Shown here: one piece after another, positions 11,894 through 11,947 of the stretch | Numbering within the stretch: position 1 is the first letter of the stretch | How the letters are laid out: every line of letters starts with the position of its first letter | Assembly: GCA_964510375.1 (NCBI GenBank) | Contig: CAZEBR010000040.1 | Location: 1 to 11,947 of the forward strand | Direction of reading: 5' to 3' | From: CAYLJV01 sp964510375 | GTDB lineage: Archaea > Hadarchaeota > Hadarchaeia > Hadarchaeales > JAGGTB01 | DNA length: 11,947 bases | Notes under the pieces: model-generated | Told to the model about the DNA's origin: nothing | Database searches by the model: none | Seen by the model: only the letters and a program-made list of their open reading frames with translations | Translations under genes and position numbers: made by a program

Positions 11894-11947
11894 CGAAATG
11901 GGAACCGAATCGTCCTTTCCGGAAAGGACGATTCGGTTCCCATTTCG
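11894..11947. repeat. 54-base perfect palindrome at the window end
   Basis: The last 27 bases are the exact reverse complement of the 27 bases before them, with the centre between 11920 and 11921 and no spacer. It ends exactly at the last base of the window. A fold-back artefact from amplification or assembly at a contig end is the simplest reading; a hairpin telomere of a linear replicon or a real large palindrome are alternatives. Confidence 0.95.

Overview
The window reads as archaeal, probably euryarchaeotal. Several genes are preceded by BRE/TATA-like boxes of the form CGAAAATTTAAG about 25-35 nt before the start or the Shine-Dalgarno site. Strong GGAGG-type ribosome sites and frequent TTG starts are also present. 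Many proteins are rich in Asp and Glu, which would fit a salty habitat but does not prove one. I cannot name the species. The window begins inside a gene and ends exactly at a perfect palindrome, so it may be most or all of a contig.

Layout. Bases 1-2880 are a fairly GC-rich, ordinary-looking plus-strand stretch: an aspartate/glutamate racemase-family protein cut by the window edge, a GNAT acetyltransferase, a small PD-(D/E)xK-like protein, and a Gfo/Idh/MocA-family dehydrogenase with a near-perfect Shine-Dalgarno site. Bases 2995-7725 hold a visibly more AT-rich minus-strand operon. In transcription order it is a promoter, a previously hidden 27-codon ORF, a PGRP/amidase-2 type zinc peptidoglycan amidase with Cys clusters on both sides of the enzyme domain, a small helical protein, a single-HKD phospholipase-D-fold protein, a second HKD protein with a ComEA-type helix-hairpin-helix domain, and a radical SAM/SPASM peptide maturase. 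Spacings are short or overlapping throughout.

Bases 7690-10440 are a patchwork. They contain an AT-rich control region with an 11-nt direct repeat, a minus-strand ORF remnant abutting a 5'-truncated Atp10-like thioredoxin-fold gene, a convergent membrane protein plus flavodoxin pair, a non-coding stretch with strong potential RNA structure, a two-helix membrane protein, and a PIN-domain fragment that lacks its N-terminal half. Bases 10440-11947 are again AT-rich and carry a small membrane protein and a YaaA/DUF6884-like protein. The last 54 bases are a perfect inverted repeat with no spacer.

The candidate new system is the 2995-7725 operon. A bacterial-wall-degrading amidase, encoded in what looks like an archaeon and lacking an obvious signal peptide, sits with a SPASM maturase whose usual targets are ribosomally made peptides. 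Two HKD-family (nuclease or phospholipase) proteins lie between them. My inference is an antibacterial or conflict system in which the Cys-rich ends of the amidase, or the short upstream peptide, are modified by the radical SAM enzyme. The sequence shows the parts and their coupling; the modification and target are hypotheses.
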